Below, piece after piece: positions 23,017-34,414 of a stretch of DNA of 64,000 nucleotides (the stretch's first letter is position 1; the number at the start of each line of letters is the position of its first letter). The stretch comes from Gymnopus androsaceus JB14 (lineage: Eukaryota; Basidiomycota; Agaricomycetes; Agaricales; Omphalotaceae), in NCBI GenBank assembly GCA_009733575.1, contig ML769416.1, positions 230,838 through 294,837 of the forward strand. Direction: 5' to 3'. The position numbers and the translations under genes are program-made. The notes below the pieces were generated by a model. That model worked only from the letters and a program-made list of their open reading frames with translations, was not told where the DNA came from and did no database searches.

Positions 23017-23540
23017 GATCTGTGAAAGTGGACTTAGAAGCAGCGGACAGGAATAAATATACTGTAATTGTTATACGTTTCTTTCTGGGCGACTGACGAA
23101 TATATATTGTCTATCTACAGATCATACACCTATGCAGTATGTACACCATATACGTACGTATATATGTAAGTAGATGAAGATTTTTTTGTTCAAACTTTGT
23201 GCAGGCTTGTTGGTCCGATCTCTGAAATTTTCACGAGATTCTACGCTTTGGCACTTGCCGCTTGATATACTTATAGTATATATTTGATGCGATGTATCAA
23301 GTCTAAATACCTTACAAACTTAGTCTCTCCACTTCGTTATTAGGTACTTAGCTACCTAGAATTTATTCATTATTATTTCGGTCGCTAAATACTTGGTAGT
23401 ACTGGCTTCAAGAAATAGAGTAGAACGGTCTTTTGATTCTATCCAACTCGGCCATCATTGACCCGACTGCCTGCGCTAAAATCCTTGCGCGGGTGTTGCG
23501 TTCCGAGTACTTGAAGTGATCTCGGCACTTCTATTCGAAG
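23017..23540. other. Intergenic, 3' flank of hexokinase
   Basis: This is an AT-rich region with 'tatacgtacgtatatat' near 23150. No gene is recognised. Confidence 0.45.
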
Positions 23541-24080
23541 AAGGCTGTCTTTTTCAACGCAAGCTCGTCCTTACTACAGATAGCACAATCCTTCTCAAGG
23601 CTTCGTGCGTAACAAAGCTCGAGAATGTCAAAAAAAGGCAATCCACGTCAAACTCAAAAACGCTCTGGTGGCCTGTCAGCTTATCCGAAAGCAAGTCGAA
23701 AGCTGGCATAAAGCGTTGAGAGTTCTGAGAAACTCCTATAGGCCTACAGCAAGCCTCGAGCTTGCGACCTTGATAGTGATGATGACAGTAAGAGTGCACT
23801 CGGCATTTCCACTTAACAAGGCTGTCTATCTTATTTTGCTCAAACGCAAGCTCGTCCTTACCACGGAGAGGACAGTTCTTCTTAAGGCTCGGCTTAACAA
23901 AGCCCGAGAATGTCAAAAAAAGCCAATCCACGTGAACCTAAAAATGTCTGGCGGCCTGTCAACTTGTTCGAAAGCAGTCGAAAGCTGATAAAGCTTTAAG
24001 AGTTCTGAAAAATTCCTATAGGCTTAAAGCAAGCCTCGAGCTTGCAACCTTGATAGTCACGGTGATGATGACAGTAAGAA
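23541..24080 (+). repeat. Tandem duplication, two units of about 278 and 262 bp
   Basis: Unit 1 (23541-23818) and unit 2 (23819-24080) both begin 'aaggctgtct'. They share 'cgcaagctcgtccttac', 'gaatgtcaaaaaaa', 'aatccacgt' and 'gcaagcctcgagcttgc' and end near 'gatgatgacagtaag'. They differ by scattered substitutions and small indels. The 'gcaagc.tcgagcttgc' core is a palindrome in each unit. Overlapping frames on both strands (for example 23605-23988) arise from the repetition, and I do not call a gene. Confidence 0.8.
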
Positions 24081-25154
24081 AGAATCAGGCAATGGGGATC
24101 AATTCAGCGCTAGTCTCTTTCCTCCCGACCGCCTCAAGTTGATTCCAAGATTAACTTCTTGGAATAACGGGTCTCTTCTTAATTCCGACAACTCCTATCT
24201 CTTCACGACATACTATAAAAATGGGCATCGCCTTCTGAAATCCTTCGCAATTCCCTCTAGTAGCTTAGCATTTTATCTGTCTCACACTCGGGCCCTCGTT
24301 CCTTGAATCCAATAGCTTCAACACGGTGGCATATGTCACAGTCGCCGAATTCCGTTAGTCGAACTCACGTACGACTGTGAACCATACCATATTCCATCCT
24401 CAAAGTTATGACTGGATGCCTAAGTCTAGTTCGGCCCACCCACAAACAGCTAGTACCAGCGACAGAGAGCGACAGCTGACAGTGCGCATTAGACCGTAAA
24501 GTTGACTCGTTAAATTTCAAGACTCAAGATGTGAGTTTACCATAACGAAATGTCGTCCGATTCAAAAGTTGCTTTCAAGTCGACGAAACGTTACTGCACC
24601 TGGACTCCTGCGAGGTCTATCGTGTATATGTGAAGATCCAAAGTGATTAGAATTTTCTTGCAAGAGAATCAAATCTCAAAGATCGAATTACTGTCGTTCT
24701 CCGCAAGCTCGAATGGAGAAAATCTCTCCTTAAACGATGTAATTTAAATCATATGCTTGCTCCCTTTTCATCGAGTCCCAGTCCTTAAGCTTGGTCATTG
24801 CACAATTGTCCCCAAAGATATACATTGGTGACATGCCGACGGCGACGCATAGCATACATCCGATGGAATAGGGTTCTGCAATGTACGCTCAAACTTGTGT
24901 TATTCTTGACAGAGGCCTTGGCGATTCGCTAGTATTGGGTACACTCTCAAGAAATACATATTTTTTCAGGCAACTTGCACATATCTAATCGAGGGATACA
25001 CTGCAAATTTCTTTCTTTCCTTTGGCGCCATTGAGGGTTATCCATCCATATATTCAACATATATTCATAAGGCAAGTAAGAGCATAAATAATGTAGCGAA
25101 TACCAAAAATAAGTAAAATACATTGCTCCCCAAACTGACAACTTGAATAAAGCC
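24081..25154. other. Gene-free interval
   Basis: No frame above background and no splice-consistent exon is recognised. The last part (24900-25154) is the 3' flank of the minus-strand membrane protein gene. Confidence 0.45.
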
Positions 25155-26613
25155 TCAAACCTCCTGGATCTGCGAATCATCCGATTCGCGTGGGGTATTA
25201 TTTTCAGACTGGGATGCTTCCGGGACAATGGCAGGGGTTGAAGTAGACTGCTGAATCGATATCTCGGTCGACGCTTTGCCAATGTGGCTGGAAATATGCA
25301 TACTGTGCTCGTATGTGGTTTGCGTTTGGACCAGGATGAAAATCGCAACTGGATTCAAGGCCTGTCATGGTTGGGAAGAAATTCGATAAGTAAGTGGTTT
25401 TTTATTTCAGTGGGATACGAAAACATACTGCAGTGAAATTGTAAAAGTTTCCAATTACTCCCTCTGCCTGGCCGATGTTGGATTCTGGAATTTGATTCAC
25501 ATCCAATGCTTCAATAATGATCAGCATTAACTGTGAGAGTACTTGATTATTTAGAATGCTTGAGCCTTGAGCGTTAAGTAAAAAACGAACCGACCTGAAG
25601 TATTCCAAAGATTGCTCCAGACTCCACGAGAAGCAAAAGTATACTCTCAACTGGGGTTTTCTTATTCCGGGTTGAGATACCTTTGACTGCTTTATGATGG
25701 TCCCTAGAGCGAGGTAGTAAGAAAATTGACGGTTTGATACTACTTATTTCATGTGTACTTACCATGCCTTATACGCAATCAAAGAAGTTGCAACTACATT
25801 CACAGCAAAAGACAGCGCGACGTTCACCCAATCCAGAGTAACACCTGAGACGAGATCTTCAAGTTCTGCTCTTGTATCAGCAACGGAATCAGCAATATTG
25901 ACCCCTTCATTACTAGGTCAGCCAGGTGCCATTCTCGAATAAAAAATATTATTTCACCTATATTGGCAAACATCAAGATGCTTAAAAGCCAATGGACGGG
26001 TCTGTTATCCCAAATAGCCCAAGCTCTCCAAACAATTATTGTATCTGCCATCAAATACTGTTTTTGAAGGTTATTTCCAAGACAACTTGAAGGTAAGTAG
26101 GTTGATAATAAGTATGCTTGGTCAAGACTTACGATGAGATTTCCGGTCCAAATTTCAATAACACCCCACACATTCAACAGTGGTTGTGAATCAGCTGCAT
26201 CCTCCTGAGCCGGAAGCCCTCCAGGAAGTGACACAATGATCCCATACTTGAGGAGAATAAATCACCAATGATGACCGCCAGAGTGTTCAGGGTCACGATA
26301 ACAAATGCAGTACCAAGCAGACCTATCAGAAGTTGGCCGGCCCATCCTGTGGTATCTTTCCTCCTGAAAGGCGTATAGGTCTGTCTGATGGATTGAAAAA
26401 TATGAAGGTCACTTACGAGTAAATGTATACACTGATGAAAAATGCTAGAAAATAAATTCCTGGAAGGCAGAAATATTAAATCAAGAATAAGTATATATTT
26501 AGTAATTTACAACTGCACATACCGTAGAGCGTACAATTTATTATTAGATATTCAAAATCGACAAACAGAACTTGTCCCACATCTGCGATTTCTTGTGCTT
26601 CATCAGGCGTCAT
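25155..26613 (-). CDS. Basidiomycete multi-pass membrane protein ('ADT.VVWRAW' family)
   Basis: The gene has at least seven exons on the minus strand, starting at ATG 26613-26611 (MTPDEAQEIADVG). Introns include 26519-26461 and others with GTAAGT/GTAAGTG donors. Hydrophobic segments include 'FLAFFISVYIYS', 'GQLLIGLLGTAFVIVTLNTL', 'WLLSILMFANIGEIIFF', 'VNVALSFAVNVVATSLIAYKA' and 'SILLLLVESGAIFGILQV'. The motif 'MADTIIVWRAWAIWDNRP' sits on the loop between helices 3 and 4. The tail from about 'TYEHSMHIS' onward is Ser/Thr/Glu-rich and probably cytosolic. This layout of about seven helices is found in large paralog families in mushroom-forming fungi and has no established function. I do not assign a substrate or receptor role. 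Confidence 0.75.
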
Positions 26614-26896
26614 CGTAGTCAGATTGAAGAGTGACTCGGATTTAGGGGGATCCTTGAGGGATATTCTCTGCAGCCATTGGAATTATATGCAATAACAAAC
26701 TGATTGTTTGGTACGGAAATACTTACGTTTCAACTCGGTTTCAACAGGTTTCAAGTTTGATTGAAGTTTTCCATGACATATCAAAGATCCGTGCCAAGGA
26801 CATTAGTAACAACATTAATTATTGCCTGTGGAGCTCTGTGGAGACTCGGATTGTCAAAATTAGCATTGCCCGCACTAGCCCGCACCTTTGAATAAG
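26614..26896. other. Upstream region of the membrane protein gene
   Basis: This holds the 5' flank of the minus-strand gene. The phrase 'cgcactagcccgcacc' repeats an adjacent 'gcccgcactagcccgc'. No other feature is seen. Confidence 0.4.
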
Positions 26897-27018
26897 TAGA
26901 CCTTATCAGTAACATGTCTCAAGATATCTTTGGTCAAATTTTGAATTGTTTTTTTGAATTGTTTTTGAATAGCGCCACGTCTCAAAATCGGTTTGAGACA
27001 TGTTGCTGATAAGCTCTA
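26897..27018. mobile_element. Small MITE-like element with inverted ends
   Basis: The left end 'tagaccttatcagtaacatg' pairs with the right end, whose complement reads 'tagagcttatcagcaacatg', over more than 25 bp including 'tctcaa'. The 122-bp interval is AT-rich and non-coding. The target duplication is not clear, so the exact boundary is uncertain. Confidence 0.6.
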
Positions 27019-27052
27019 ATGAACAAAATTTTGAAAGTGCAGGATCCTGGAT

Positions 27053-28330
27053 CCTGGATGGTTAATAGATGGTGGCACACCACGCTAAATAATGAGTGTT
27101 CTCGCAGCCTCGGCCCTCTCATACAGAGTGGACCTGGGAAAAGATCAACATCTCTGCCACCTTGTAACAAGTTCCTGTGCCGAGTCATGGATGCCCCAAG
27201 GTCCACACGCTTAGTGGAACACAACTGGAGGTGAATATCAGGACACATACCTTCATCAACACCTGAATGTGCTCGTCGTTGTAATAATAATATTAGCTTA
27301 TCGCTCACCAATATTTACAGTGCGCAAACAGTGTGTGCTCATTGTCAGCACTCAGTATGAAATAGCTTCGAAGCCTTTCAAAGCTCATTGCGCTTTGTGT
27401 ACTAGTTTTTTTTCAAGGGAGCTCATCATCAGTGCACGAGAACGACTAGTGTGTTAAAGAGATATGCACGAAAGACGACAGCACACTCCTGGCTGTAGCG
27501 GCGACACTGGCCTCGCAAGCTTGCTCGTCGGCGAGGACATCCTGACACTCAGGTTGCTAGAGAAGATTTTGGAGCGAATAAAGTGTCGCAGCCTCTATGT
27601 TCATTTGCCCATCTTCCAACACGTCAATGATAGGGCATATGATAAAGGTATAACGAAGAGCCGAAACGAAACTACTATGTAAAGGGGGAAAAATACACGA
27701 ACCGAAAACTGTACACTATCGAAACGAAAAATGAGCGCCCTAACACTGCGATCTGAAGGAAATCCTAGGGATCTTTTCCGATGACAACCACTCTCATACC
27801 GGCCTCTTCAAGATGCTCTAGAGGTCTGTAAATCTCGTCTACACCTCGGCTTTTGAAACGCATAACAACCGAACACAAACAGGCCGCCTGGTTTCACCAT
27901 GGGAATCCAATGAACCTTCTTTGCCTTCAGCGAAAGCTTCTGGATACCACCTCGAGGAAACCATATCGACAAATTTCTTGTTGTCAAATGTTGAGCCGGA
28001 GAACAAGAGTGAAATACTCTGCAATTTTGTTACCAGAGCTGAGGAAAGTGTTGTGGATGGGAATGCATGCAGAGTTTGCACAAAGTGTGTGTGGTTATGG
28101 ACTCTTCCCGGGGATAAGTTAGAATCATTGACAGTGAGATCAAGCAGGTCAGGGAGGTACTGAAGAAGATCAATGAGATCTGAGTCTGAGAGCGACACAG
28201 ATTCAATGCAAAGGGTTGTGAGGCAAGGAGAGGAACGCAAGATGAACCTACATAGCTCATCTTCAGGCCAGGGAAGCTTGTGAGACTCACTTTTAATGCA
28301 AAGAGAGTTTAAGGATGGGCAAGTCATCAA
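27053..28330. repeat. Direct repeat, copy A (partner at 31838-33165)
   Basis: It begins 'cctggatggttaatagatgg' and runs through 'ctcgcagcctcggccctctc', 'cacacgcttagtggaac' and 'gcacactcctggctgtagcg' into the 3' half of an F-box gene. It stops abruptly near 'gggcaagtcatc'. The partner shares the same order. Together the two copies flank the MYND gene in direct orientation. Confidence 0.85.
27765..28330 (-). pseudogene. Truncated F-box/LRR protein gene (3' half only)
   Basis: The minus-strand frame matches the C-terminal part of the pseudogene at 32593-34208 and of the intact F-box gene at 50355-51899. Landmarks are 'FILRSSPCLTTLCIESVSLS', 'DLIDLLQYLPDLLDLTV', 'FVQTLHAFPS' and 'KFVDMVSSRWYPE'. 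The N-terminal F-box is absent, because homology ends near 28330. A frameshift follows 'SRWYPEAFA'. It is a passenger of the direct repeat and not a functional gene. Confidence 0.85.
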
Positions 28331-28447
28331 TATTCTAGCATGTAGAAAATATGAGCCTTGAGGCAAACATGAAGAAAACATATGCAGGGCATGAGCAATG
28401 AAAAAAATAGGAAGGAGAAATGGAAAAATTGTTGACTGTATTACATA

Positions 28448-30885
28448 TCAAGAAATTGAGTAATGCAACAGAGAAAAGAATTTTTGTACTGTGAACAACC
28501 CCTCTGGGATACGAACAACCACTATACCCACATGCATACCTGGCTTCTGGGGTTTATTTGCAAGAGTCTTGATAGCATTCCACTCTTGTCTGTACCTCTG
28601 TGCCGATTTCTCCATGGTGGGAAGCCCAATATGTTCAAACATTGGTGCACTAGTAAACTCAATGGTGGGTCGCAGTTTTTCAGAGGTGTGGTCCTGCTCA
28701 TAATTCAAAATCACAACCTGGATCTTGGCAGATCGAGGGTCTTCCTGTTCATGTGTTGAGGTTCTGCCATTGGGATGCAAAACCACAGTATTGGGGAATG
28801 ATTGTTTGGGTTCATGCGCCATCTCTTCAAAATAGACTCCTTGTGGAGATGTTCAAGCTCATGAAGAGCAACTTTGCAAGCAAAATCTGTTTCTTCTTTG
28901 GGTACAGTGGGCTTGCCTTGATTTTGGGCTCCATCAGTGAGGTTTTAGAAGATGCAAGAGATGGCCTCACCATCATTGATGGCTTGCATTTCCTTGCAAG
29001 TTTTCTTGTGGTTTTTCCAATCAATAGACTGACAATCTGGCCCACAGCTTGTACATGTTTTAGTTATTGTGAATGAGAACAAAGGAATGGTCACATACTA
29101 GAGTGCATCTCCACAGCCAGTGCACCTTTTGGATATGACCTCAGACTCGGCAGGAGAAGTCATGGGGCACTGGGAGAAGTGGTAAGTTTCTCTCCAAACA
29201 ATCACCAAAGTTAAATTTAGGTTGCATTCAAGACAAGACACCCACAAAGAAATTAGAGCATCTCAAAGGCTCAAATGGACCAACAGGTGCTCCTGGAACT
29301 TGGAGACGTTCTTGGACTATTTTTTTAAATTGCTTCCATGCTGGCCTCATCGGACCTGCTTTATCCAGGTTGGCTCCCAACTTGGTGGGGACTTTTTCGA
29401 TGGCAATAGCAGCGGCCCGAAGTACACATGGGTAAATGGTATATGTGGCCAGAGTTTGGATGAGAAAGCGAGCATGAATATAAGGAACACTTGGGAAGTG
29501 TGCAGGTGTAAAACGTGAGTGCCACTTGTCAGCACGCAAAAGTGGTGGCAGTATTCCAAAATCAAAGGCTTGGCGACACATTGCCACACCTGTTGTCCTC
29601 ACGATCCCTACTTGAAGCGCCTCGCATGAATTTTGGATGATCCAAATCATGGTATCGCTGGTCGCAGGATCATCTGTGTATGACTCTCGGGTCGCGTACG
29701 AGAGTGTCTTGATCAACAGTCGGAGAATGCCCTTTGACAGCAGGATATGGGGTAGACGCATACTTGTTGAAAGCATCATCCGAGCTATCATTGTCTCACT
29801 TCGTGTCTCCTCAAAATGAGATTCGTCGCCAATAACCGACGATAAATGGTGTATGGCTGCCTCAGCAGTGTTCGAAACTCCCAATGACTCCATAGCGCTG
29901 GTGATCTCATCCTCGTGATCTTCCCCATAACATGCGATGACCTTATGCAACAGCTTGGCAGGCAAGTGTTTGCTGGAGAATGAATTGTTACATTCCACTT
30001 CAAGTACCCAAAGCCTGACAACCTGAAAAACAGTCAATTACTGATATCGCAGTAGCACACAAGAAGCTCACGGCAGGGATGATCTCATCTCCCAGTAAGT
30101 TAAACATTTTAGGATTACCAATGGCCTCGTCGAGGAATGAAACTGCACCGGCCCAGACATTCTCGTGCAGATTTACATTTTGAGTCAAATCACGCAAGAA
30201 AGTATCATGAAAGAAGTTGATCCATCTGAGGGCACTGGGGAAAACACGGATAAAGGCGTCATTAAAGCCTTTGTCCTGGGATACAGTCAGAGAGAGGTCC
30301 AGAATTGAGTGCAAAGCATACTAACATTCAAAATAGTGTTTTTATGTGCTGCCCCACAGTACCCCCACAACGCAGAGGCAGCAGAGAAAACCACTGTCTC
30401 GTAAAGTGCTCCATTGGAAGCCTTCTTCGGAATCCTTTCGACGGCGAGAAATTTGGCCAACGTCTCCAGGACACAAAAGAGGAATGGTGACACAGGTGCA
30501 TTACTAGCCAATTCTGTTAACTCTCTGATGGCGGCATTACATGCAGTGAAGTCTTGAGTTTGCTGGCTCATGATATCTAGTCTCTGCAGTTTCTGGATAA
30601 AATAATAAAATAATAATTAGTGCAGCTTGGGATGCTCATGATCAGAACTGTTCGTACCTGCAAATCTTCGAGGTTGATGTCCGAGTTGGTCTCATGCTCT
30701 ATTATTGGGACTTTGGTTTCAGGCTGAGACGAGTCTCTCAGCAATACGGATGACATGAAAGACGAGGTACTTGCCAGCCAAGACCTCGGGTCTCCATCTT
30801 GTACTTCTTGTTTAACATCCATCGCAGATGAGATCGATTCAAGATCGATTGGAGGTGGGAGAGGAAGGGAAGAGATGTGCACCAA
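28448..30885 (-). CDS. MYND zinc-finger protein
   Basis: This is a multi-exon minus-strand gene from MVHISSLPLPPPIDLES. It has an acidic/Ser-rich start, then a long helical repeat-like body ('AAIRELTELASNAPVSPFLF', 'FLDEAIGNPKMFNLLGDEII', 'AIHHLSSVIGDESHFEETRS'). Toward the C-terminus comes a MYND finger. After splicing, ligands read 'RCSNFFC', 'KRCTGCGDALYCGPDCQSID' and 'WKNHKKTCKEM', giving the C..C, C..C, C...C, H...C pattern with the typical DW pair. The last ~250 codons ('DFACKVALHELEHLHKESIL', 'QVVILNYEQDHTSEKLRPTI') are present, but an exon boundary or frameshift near 28760 is unresolved. MYND fingers bind proline-rich partners. The specific role is unknown. A start at internal Met 30822 is also possible. 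Confidence 0.75.
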
Positions 30886-30955
30886 CTACTTATTTATACT
30901 GCCAAACTTTGGGCTGCAGGCCTGCAGCTGCGTGTCAGAAAAGATGCTATTGATA

Positions 30956-31114
30956 CATCAGCAAAACCTGTATGGTTGATAAGGCATCTTAATACATTCT
31001 GGAGCAAGGGTACCAGCTCCAGAGTGCTCCAGAGTGCTCCAGAGCAGTTTGATGGCTTTTTGACAGCTATCAGTGCTCTGGAGCACTCTGGAGTACATAC
31101 AGGTTTTGCTGATG
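30956..31114. mobile_element. MITE family A, copy 2 (TA target duplication)
   Basis: A 159-bp element has ends CATCAGCAAAACCTGTATG and the complement of the same 19 bases at the right end, flanked by TA at 30954-30955 and 31115-31116. The interior carries three 'ctccagagtgctccag'-like units that pair with 'ctctggagcactctggag', so the whole element can fold as a hairpin. It shares its ends with the element at 10124-10411. It lies about 70 bp upstream of the MYND gene start. Confidence 0.85.
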
Positions 31115-31116
31115 TA

Positions 31117-31705
31117 TGTGTTCAGGCTGTCTGTCAGGACTAATCTCAAATAGCCAGGTCTGTTTCCAAGCCTTGCTGGAGGGGGGTGTATGTTTCGTAA
31201 TCCTAGTGGCATATTCATGTTCATACATACTCGTAATACATGTGCGAGACTTGAGGTTTGAGTCGTCACGTACGTACGTACTACGTATGGCGTATTCAGC
31301 TTTGAGAGTTGAAGTGAATGACAAAACGATTCCCGATCCCAAAAGTTGGGATGATATCGAGACCACTCTAAGTAATTGATCTTGAACGGCACTACATCAG
31401 CAAAAGTGCATGTAGCATGTGCAGCCTCGTGGGTTGCGCATTGCGTACGAGGGCTCACAAGCGCCTACGAGCAAGTGCCTCAACCCACGATGAGGCATAG
31501 GAAATAGGAAATGCATGAGCAGGCATGAGGGATATTGTTCTCACGAGGACAAACAAGGAAACTGGATCCCGTAAGGGAGCACAAGGAATGAAGGAGGGTG
31601 CAAGGAAGTATATTGATTCATGTGGTGGTATGAGCGGTGAAGCTTATTATAAGTGAAGCTCCTCCCAAGCTCTAAAAGATCCTTAGGTATTTGTAGCACA
31701 CTTTT
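31117..31705. other. Gene-free interval
   Basis: Short frames overlap on both strands without family resemblance. A 'cgtacgtacgtactacgta' tract lies near 31270. I see no gene. Confidence 0.45.
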
Positions 31706-31833
31706 CACAAAATGCTCGTTACTGATCTTGTTTACAACCAAACACGATTTTACTTCAAAGCTCCACCGCTTGCTTGGAGAGATGACATCGTTCTGTTTGG
31801 TTGTAAATACAATCAGTAATGAGCGTTTTGCGG
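31706..31833. mobile_element. Hairpin MITE-like element
   Basis: The left arm 'cacaaaatgctcgttactga' ... 'tttacaaccaaaca' pairs with the right arm 'tgtttggttgtaaa' ... 'tcagtaatgagcgttttgcg' over about 40 bp with few mismatches. The interior has no coding potential. It abuts the left boundary of direct repeat copy B. The target duplication was not identified. Confidence 0.65.
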
Positions 31834-31837
31834 AACC

Positions 31838-33165
31838 TGGATGGCTAATAGATGGTGGCACACCACGCTAAATAATGAGTGTTCTCGCAGCCTCGGCCCT
31901 CTCATACAGAGTGGACCTGGGAAAAGATCGACATCTCTGCAACATCTCTGCTGTAACAAGTTTCCTGTGGCCGAGTCATGGATGCCCCAAGGTCCACACG
32001 CTTAGTAGAACACAACTGGAGGTGAATATCAGGACACATACCTTCATCAACACCTGAATGTGCTCATCATTGTAATAATAATATTAGCTTATCGCTCACC
32101 AATATTTACAGTGCGCAAACAGTGTGTGCTCATTGTCAGCACTCAGTATGAAATAGCTTCGAAGCCTTTCAAAGCTCATTGCGCTTCGTTTACTAGTTTT
32201 TTTTCAAGGGAGCTCATCATCAGTGCACGAGAACGACTAGTGTGTTAAAGAGATATGCACGAAAGACGACAGCACACTCCCGGCTGTAGCGGCGACACTG
32301 GCCTCGCAAGCTTGCTTGTCGGCGGGGACATCCTGACACTCGGGTTGCTAGAGAAGATTCTGGAGCGAATAAAAGAGCAGGCGTCGCGGGCTCTATGTTC
32401 ATTCGCCCAGGCCCCATCTTCCGACACGTCAATCACTGAATGATAGGGCATATGAGAAAGGTATAACGAAGAGCCTAAACGAAACTACTATGTAAATGTA
32501 AAGGGGGAAAAATCTGGAAAAATACACGAACCGAAAACTGTACGCTATCGAAACGAAAATGTGCGCTCTAACACTGCAATCTGAAGGAAATCCTAGGGAT
32601 CTTTTCCGATAACAACCGCTCTCATACCGGCCTCTTCAAGGTGCTTCAGAGGTCTGTAAATCTCCTCGTCCACACCTCGGCTTTCGAAACGCATAACGAC
32701 CGAGCGCAAACAGGCGGTTTCACCATCGGAATCCGATGAACCTTGTTCGCTTCCAGCGAAACCTTCTGGATACCACCTCGAGGAAACCATATCGACAAAT
32801 TTCTTGTCGTCAAATGTTGAGCCGGAGAACGTGAGCGAAATACTCTGCAATTTCGTTACCAGAGCTGAGGAAAGTGTCGCGGATGGGAATGCATGCAGAG
32901 TTTGCACAAAGTGTGTGGTTATGGGACTCTTCCCAGGGGATAAGTTGGAGTCATCGACAGTGAGATTAAGCAAGTCGGGGATGCAATGAAGAAGATCAAT
33001 GAGATCTGAGTCTGAGAGCGACACAGATTCGATACACAGAGGTTGTGATCTGCAAGGAGAGGAACGCAAGATGAACCTACGCTAGCTCATCTTTAGGCCA
33101 GGGATGTTCGTAAGACTCGCTTTTAATGTAGAAGAGAGTTTAAGGATGGGCAAGTCATCGATTCC
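31838..33165. repeat. Direct repeat, copy B (partner at 27053-28330)
   Basis: It matches copy A in order and orientation from 'cctggatggctaatagatgg' to the F-box gene's 3' half. Here the homology continues into the remainder of the F-box gene, so copy B is probably the source and copy A the truncated derivative. Confidence 0.85.
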
Positions 33166-34208
33166 AAAAGCACGTCTGCGGTGTCGGTCACATGGCCAGA
33201 GTACGAAAGCACTAGCTTCTCTACAGCAGCAGCGGTGATGGGAGGTATACGACGTTCAAAGACATCTACTTGTCCGGATGCGAACATGCAATTTCCTGAT
33301 ATTGGGGCATCTCTCCAGCACCTCTTCAAGCGCCTTGTCGCACTGGCCAATATCGAGTTGTGTGAGCTGGTTCCATGGAAACTCGTGTGCTCTGCACATC
33401 TATGATCCAGAAAATACAGTGATCGCAGATGGGGAGCATTCCGAAAGCAATCTAGAGGTGAAGTGGAATTGAAACCAGATGTTGGAACCAGAGCTCCTCA
33501 AGCACTGGAAATGTGTGGGGTTCTGGAACATCAAAGCGTTGTATAGTGGCCAGCCAGTTATACTTTGAGCTTTTTCCAGCGATTGACTGCATCTGCCAAG
33601 GGCCGAACAGACAGCAACATGTTGTGGTTCCAACATCTCGAGTCTTCACTTCACTTCAGTGAATGCAAGAGTGAGGGGAGATTGTTGTGAAGACTGGAGG
33701 TAGAGATCCAAAAGGGAAAGATGACAAGGATTTCGGCCTTCTTCGAGACATATACATATGCATGACCAATAGCTCTGGATGAGACCTTATGAGATCTCTC
33801 CATCGGGCACAAACACCACTAATATTTAATGTGGGCATGTTCAGCAGCTTTTTTGATGTGAGCTCATTCATATCGCACACATAAGTGAAGATTTGGAGAG
33901 CGATTTCATTGGGTACTTTTCGGAAGGGTGACCGGAGTGAATGCAAGCGGGCTTTGTGTCGTTCTAGACGCTGCCGCTGGTTTTCGAGAAAGATGGTGCG
34001 GGAATAAAGGCGGATGAATTTCGGACTGCATGCGATCTATTTCAGCTCTGCAGTCATCGAGATCTTGGTCGACGGTAGCAAGCATTCTAGATATTTCCTC
34101 CTCGGACTCAACTGCGGACCCATATTCCGAGCGTAGTGTCCTGCGCACATCCGCAAAGTTCGTGGTACGTGGTTGGAATAGCCCAAGTTTGGCGGTTGAT
34201 GGAGCCAT
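32593..34208 (-). pseudogene. F-box/LRR protein gene with frameshifts
   Basis: This minus-strand paralog of the intact gene at 50355-51899 starts MAPSTAKLGLFQPR. It has the N-terminal coiled-coil ('DQDLDDCRAEIDRMQSEIH'), then after a one-base shift near 34010 the F-box region 'KVPNEIALQIFTYVCDMNEL' and 'CARWRDLIRSHPELL'. Further frame breaks occur near 33660-33720, near 33150-33180 ('FTNIPGLKMS' level) and near 33065. The LRR-like C-terminus 'FVQTLHAFPS' / 'FVDMVSSRWYPE' is recognisable. Intact family members would recruit substrates to SCF ubiquitin ligases. This copy is disrupted, unless several of the shifts are sequence errors. Confidence 0.8.
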
Positions 34209-34414
34209 GAAGTCCTGCGTACGTTAACGACAAAGCGAATGCATTATGGAGACTGATAACTCACTACTCTGAGAAAGGTTCTGAACTCGAAGTCGATAAA
34301 GTGCCAGTGTCGTGGATGTAGAAAGAAACTCAGGCGCCCGTGCGCGATCCCGTGCTTACAGTAATCGGACCGCTGACGCCAAATGCCGTAACGTTTAACT
34401 TGAACTCACCAACG

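Noticed and set aside
23605..23988. Plus and minus frames of about 125 codons as genes
   Set aside because: They arise from the 278-bp tandem duplication, overlap on opposite strands, and encode a repeated low-information peptide.
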